64,000 nucleotides of DNA, from positions 2,811,353 through 2,875,352 of the forward strand of contig JAOQNJ010000001.1 in the NCBI GenBank assembly GCA_025961275.1. Reading direction: 5' to 3'. Below the pieces are notes generated by a model, which did no database searches, had not been told where the DNA came from, and saw nothing but the letters and a program-made list of their open reading frames with translations. This document shows, in pieces, positions 61,219 through 64,000 of this stretch. How positions within the stretch are numbered: position 1 is the stretch's first letter; the number at the start of each line of letters is the position of its first letter. The stretch comes from Providencia alcalifaciens. Its GTDB lineage: Bacteria; Pseudomonadota; Gammaproteobacteria; Enterobacterales; Enterobacteriaceae. The translations under genes were made by a program, and so were the position numbers.

Positions 61219-62601
61219 ATGAATACCACAGCATCTGAAAAACAGGCCGTTGAAGCAACAACAAAGAGTGAGCTTATTTACCAACTCGAAGACCGACCAC
61301 CACTACCGCAAGCTCTCTTTGCTGCAGGTCAACATCTTCTTGCCATGTTTGTTGCTGTGATTACCCCAGCCATGCTTATTTGCCAATCATTAGGTCTGCC
61401 AGCCCATGATACAGAGCGTATTATTAGCATGTCGCTGTTTGCTTCGGGTATTGCCTCCTTGATTCAAATCCGAGCTTGGGGACCGATTGGTTCGGGTCTT
61501 CTTTCCATCCAAGGAACAAGCTTCAACTTTGTTGCACCGCTTATTATGGGTGGAGTAGCACTAAAACAAGGCGGAGCAGATCTTCCTTCTATGATGGCCG
61601 CTTTATTTGGCACTTTATTAGTCGCTGCGCTGACCGAAGTGATTCTCTCACGTTTCCTACATTTAGCTCGTCGAGTCATCACCCCATTAGTCTCCGGCAT
61701 CGTTGTGATGATTATTGGCCTATCGTTAATACAAGTGGGGCTAACCTCTATTGGAGGTGGTCATAGCGCAATTGCAGATAACACTTTTGGTTCACCGGAT
61801 TACCTAATACTGGCGGGAATTGTTTTAGCCGTCATTATTTTGCTTAATCGTCAAAAAAATGCCTATTTACGCGTTGCTTCATTGGTGATCGCAATGGCTG
61901 TGGGTTATGTGGCGGCTTGGTGGATGGATATGTTACCAACCGCACAACCAACAAATACCGAACATCCAATCATCACCATACCTGAACCGTTTTATTATGG
62001 CTTATCTTTTGATTGGAATTTATTGATTCCATTAATGCTGATTTTTATGGTCACTTCGTTAGAAACTATTGGTGATATCACCGCAACGTCAGACGTTTCA
62101 GAGCAGCCAGTTCGTGGGCCAATTTATATGAAACGGATTAAAGGCGGTGTACTCGCTAATGGTTTGAACTCGATGGTTTCTGCTGTTTTTAATACTTTCC
62201 CTAACTCTTGCTTTGGTCAAAATAATGGTGTAATTCAACTAACCGGCGTGGCGAGCCGTTATGTCGGTTATATCGTGGCATCGATGTTAGTATTATTGGG
62301 GTTGTTTCCAGCAGTAGCGGGTTTTGTTCAGCAGATACCTGAACCTGTACTCGGCGGAGCCACCATTGTGATGTTTGGTACCATTGCAGCATCAGGTGTG
62401 CGCATTGTTTCGCGTGAGCCATTAAATCGCCGAGCCATTATGATCATGGCGCTATCACTTGCTGTAGGCATGGGGGTATCACAACAACCTCTTATTTTAC
62501 AATTCGCACCAGACTGGTTAAGAACGCTCTTCTCATCAGGCATTGCTGCTGGTGGTTTAACCGCAATTATTCTGAATTTAATCTTCCCTCACGAAAAGTA
62601 G
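61219..62601 (+). CDS. xanP: Xanthine permease XanP (NCS2/NAT family)
   Basis: 460 aa (E. coli XanP 463), about 14 membrane segments. The NAT signature [14 protein letters not shown] is present (about 334-347), and the conserved [16 protein letters not shown] and [13 protein letters not shown] segments lie upstream. Imports xanthine with protons. A PurR-like box lies before it, and it precedes yicH as in E. coli. Confidence 0.95.
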   Translation: MNTTASEKQAVEATTKSELIYQLEDRPPLPQALFAAGQHLLAMFVAVITPAMLICQSLGLPAHDTERIISMSLFASGIASLIQIRAWGPIGSGLLSIQGTSFNFVAPLIMGGVALKQGGADLPSMMAALFGTLLVAALTEVILSRFLHLARRVITPLVSGIVVMIIGLSLIQVGLTSIGGGHSAIADNTFGSPDYLILAGIVLAVIILLNRQKNAYLRVASLVIAMAVGYVAAWWMDMLPTAQPTNTEHPIITIPEPFYYGLSFDWNLLIPLMLIFMVTSLETIGDITATSDVSEQPVRGPIYMKRIKGGVLANGLNSMVSAVFNTFPNSCFGQNNGVIQLTGVASRYVGYIVASMLVLLGLFPAVAGFVQQIPEPVLGGATIVMFGTIAASGVRIVSREPLNRRAIMIMALSLAVGMGVSQQPLILQFAPDWLRTLFSSGIAAGGLTAIILNLIFPHEK

Positions 62602-62611
62602 CCTGTCATTT

Positions 62612-62638
62612 ACCGCCGGAGTTGAATACACTGGCGGT
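62612..62638 (+). terminator. Hairpin after xanP
   Basis: ACCGCC and GGCGGT with a 15-base loop, ten bases after the xanP stop; short stem and TATTCTGT tail, so a weak terminator. Confidence 0.5.
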
Positions 62639-62733
62639 TATTCTGTATTCTATCCCGATAACTTTTCAGCTTAATCAGTGCACTCACGATAGGCTCTAAA
62701 AATAGTGTGTGTTGCAGCTAGAAGGCAATTGAA

Positions 62734-62832
62734 GATATCCCAAATCACACAGATAAGCCTATAGTTCGGGTAGCTAAGCGAGATATTGTGTTCACGACAC
62801 ACGCCATGCAACTTAAAATCTAGCGGGTATAT
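62734..62832. repeat. Palindromic repeat, copy 9 (shortened)
   Basis: ATATCCCAAATCACACAGAT at the left and ATGCAACTTAAAATCTAGCG with GGTATATC at the right. The left arm has lost its AATTCGAGTTGC portion, leaving about 100 bases. Between xanP and yicH. Confidence 0.65.
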
Positions 62833-62868
62833 CGACTATCAGTCCAATTTATGGAGGGGCAGATAACC

Positions 62869-64000
62869 ATGAGATGGTTGACTAAGCTTATTATTACGCT
62901 TCTGTTACTGTTTTTATTAGTGATCGTTTTCGCTTATGCGGGGCTGCAAACACGTTGGGGTGCATCATACACGAGTCAGTTTTTAAGCAAATTCACTGAT
63001 TTTGATATCGATGTGGGTATCATGGGACATGAGTTCGCTAATGCGGGTGAATTTATTTTCCAAGACGTCAAACTCGAGTCACAAAATAAGGACCTGAAAT
63101 TAGATGCAAAACAAATCGTTGTTGAAGTTAATTGGCGTAATATTTTTAGCGGTAATGCAATCCGCCGTTTAGTCATTACTCAAGGTGATCTGACAGCAGC
63201 TGCATCTGACACCTCAACCTCAATTCCATTGAATGCTAATGTTCTACAGTTTGAAAATAGCAGTATTCAATTGAATCAAGCAGGTAATCAGTTACAAGTT
63301 TCAGGATTCACAGGTGGGATTACGCCTTGGCGCCCGACGACAAATCATCCTTTCGGATATGGTGATTTCCGTTTGACTACAAAACAATTGAATATCAATG
63401 AATTATCACTAAAGAATGTCGCTATCACGGGTAAAATCCAAGAAAATGCTACCGAATTCACTGAGGCCAGTGGCTATCTCAATAATGGTTATATTAAAGG
63501 TTCAGGGAAAACATTAGCGGATGGCTCAATTAATATTGATTCTTTGGTAATGAACCAAGTTGGCTGGCAAAATAATATTCCTTTTGATTCTTTACGTGAA
63601 GCGATAGACAGTAACCGTGCTATTACCTTTAAAAACGTTGTATTGACCAACATTGATTTACAAGGAAAAGATTGGGCCATTTCAGGCCTAAATGCTGAAA
63701 TTGATCGATTGAATTTGATAAGAGGCAGTTCGAATAATCCTGAAAGTCATATTGACTTTAATGTAAATCAACTGGTTATCCATGATGAGCAATTAGATAC
63801 ACTTATTGGCAAAATAAATATTCAAGGCGATGACCTCGAAATTGAAAAACTCTCCGGCTATTACTATAAAGGTGTCTTTAATCTTAATGGTACTTGGCAG
63901 CGTAATGATAAAACACTGACCATCAATGAAGGTAAGCTAGCAGGTATTTTGTATACCTTGCCTGAGGCTTGGCTTGATTTCGCCGCTAAACCTGCACCAA
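62869..64000 (+). CDS. yicH: AsmA-family protein YicH (start of gene, runs off the window)
   Basis: 377 codons are visible without a stop. The N-terminus MRWLTKLIITLLLLFLLVIV is a membrane anchor, followed by a periplasmic AsmA-type region (DFDIDVGIMGHEFANAGEFI; DAKQIVVEVNWRNIFSG). E. coli YicH is 569 aa, so about 190 residues lie beyond the window. AsmA-like proteins are thought to bridge the periplasm and carry phospholipids. GGAGGGG precedes the ATG. Confidence 0.92.
   Translation, partial: MRWLTKLIITLLLLFLLVIVFAYAGLQTRWGASYTSQFLSKFTDFDIDVGIMGHEFANAGEFIFQDVKLESQNKDLKLDAKQIVVEVNWRNIFSGNAIRRLVITQGDLTAAASDTSTSIPLNANVLQFENSSIQLNQAGNQLQVSGFTGGITPWRPTTNHPFGYGDFRLTTKQLNINELSLKNVAITGKIQENATEFTEASGYLNNGYIKGSGKTLADGSINIDSLVMNQVGWQNNIPFDSLREAIDSNRAITFKNVVLTNIDLQGKDWAISGLNAEIDRLNLIRGSSNNPESHIDFNVNQLVIHDEQLDTLIGKINIQGDDLEIEKLSGYYYKGVFNLNGTWQRNDKTLTINEGKLAGILYTLPEAWLDFAAKPAP

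Overview
The window looks like a chromosomal segment of an enterobacterium of the family Morganellaceae, most likely Providencia. The basis is the moderately AT-rich sequence, housekeeping proteins that align closely with what I remember of the E. coli orthologues, and conserved gene orders (polA/spf/yihA, yihD-srkA-dsbA, rlmJ-gor, dppABCDF, glyQS-tag-avtA, ligB/gmk-rpoZ-spoT-trmH-recG-gltS-xanP-yicH). The genus is inferred, not proven. I see no phage, plasmid, IS transposase gene or CRISPR array.

Layout. 1-1246: end of an unknown gene, the ribosome-biogenesis GTPase gene yihA and the Spot 42 small RNA gene spf. 1622-11093: an accessory block lying between spf and polA, which are direct neighbours in E. 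coli. It carries a broken short-chain dehydrogenase, a PtxS-like LacI-family regulator and an operon kguE(broken)-kguK-kguT-kguD-edd-eda. Together these give uptake of 2-ketogluconate, phosphorylation, reduction to 6-phosphogluconate and Entner-Doudoroff cleavage to pyruvate and glyceraldehyde 3-phosphate. A palindrome that looks like the PtxS operator lies just before kguE. The block ends with remnants of an Imm35-type immunity gene. 11174-22364: polA, dsbA, srkA, yihD, mobAB, gor, rlmJ, yqjC and yhjD. 22540-26814: an orphan type VI secretion cargo locus with a VasX-like colicin-type effector, now broken, and a membrane protein that is probably its immunity protein. 27205-31828: nitronate monooxygenase, a serine hydrolase, yhjJ and a truncated HmsP/PdeK that has lost its GGDEF-EAL output.

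32471-38186 is the dipeptide ABC transporter dppABCDF. 38852-40483 is an orphan two-partner-secretion outer-membrane transporter, followed by a cluster of repeats and tRNA-Pro(UGG). 41405-46621: glyQS, tag with a clear LexA box, and avtA. 46830-51568: yidE, yidQ, yidR and yicG. 51628-53336: ligB, frameshifted. 53740-64000: gmk-rpoZ-spoT-trmH-recG, then gltS, xanP with a PurR box, and the start of yicH.

Three themes cut across the window. First, a family of about 100-150 bp palindromic intergenic repeats with TATACCC...GGGTATA ends occurs at least eight times. Second, several accessory genes carry nonsense codons or single-base frameshifts; every frameshift falls in a homopolymer run, so sequencing error must be excluded before calling true gene decay. 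Third, regulatory sites can be read directly (LexA at tag, PurR at xanP, a DnaA box upstream of polA, a PtxS-like operator at kgu). The candidates most worth pursuing are the VasX-like effector/immunity locus, the kgu/Entner-Doudoroff island beside Spot 42, and the SOS box at tag.
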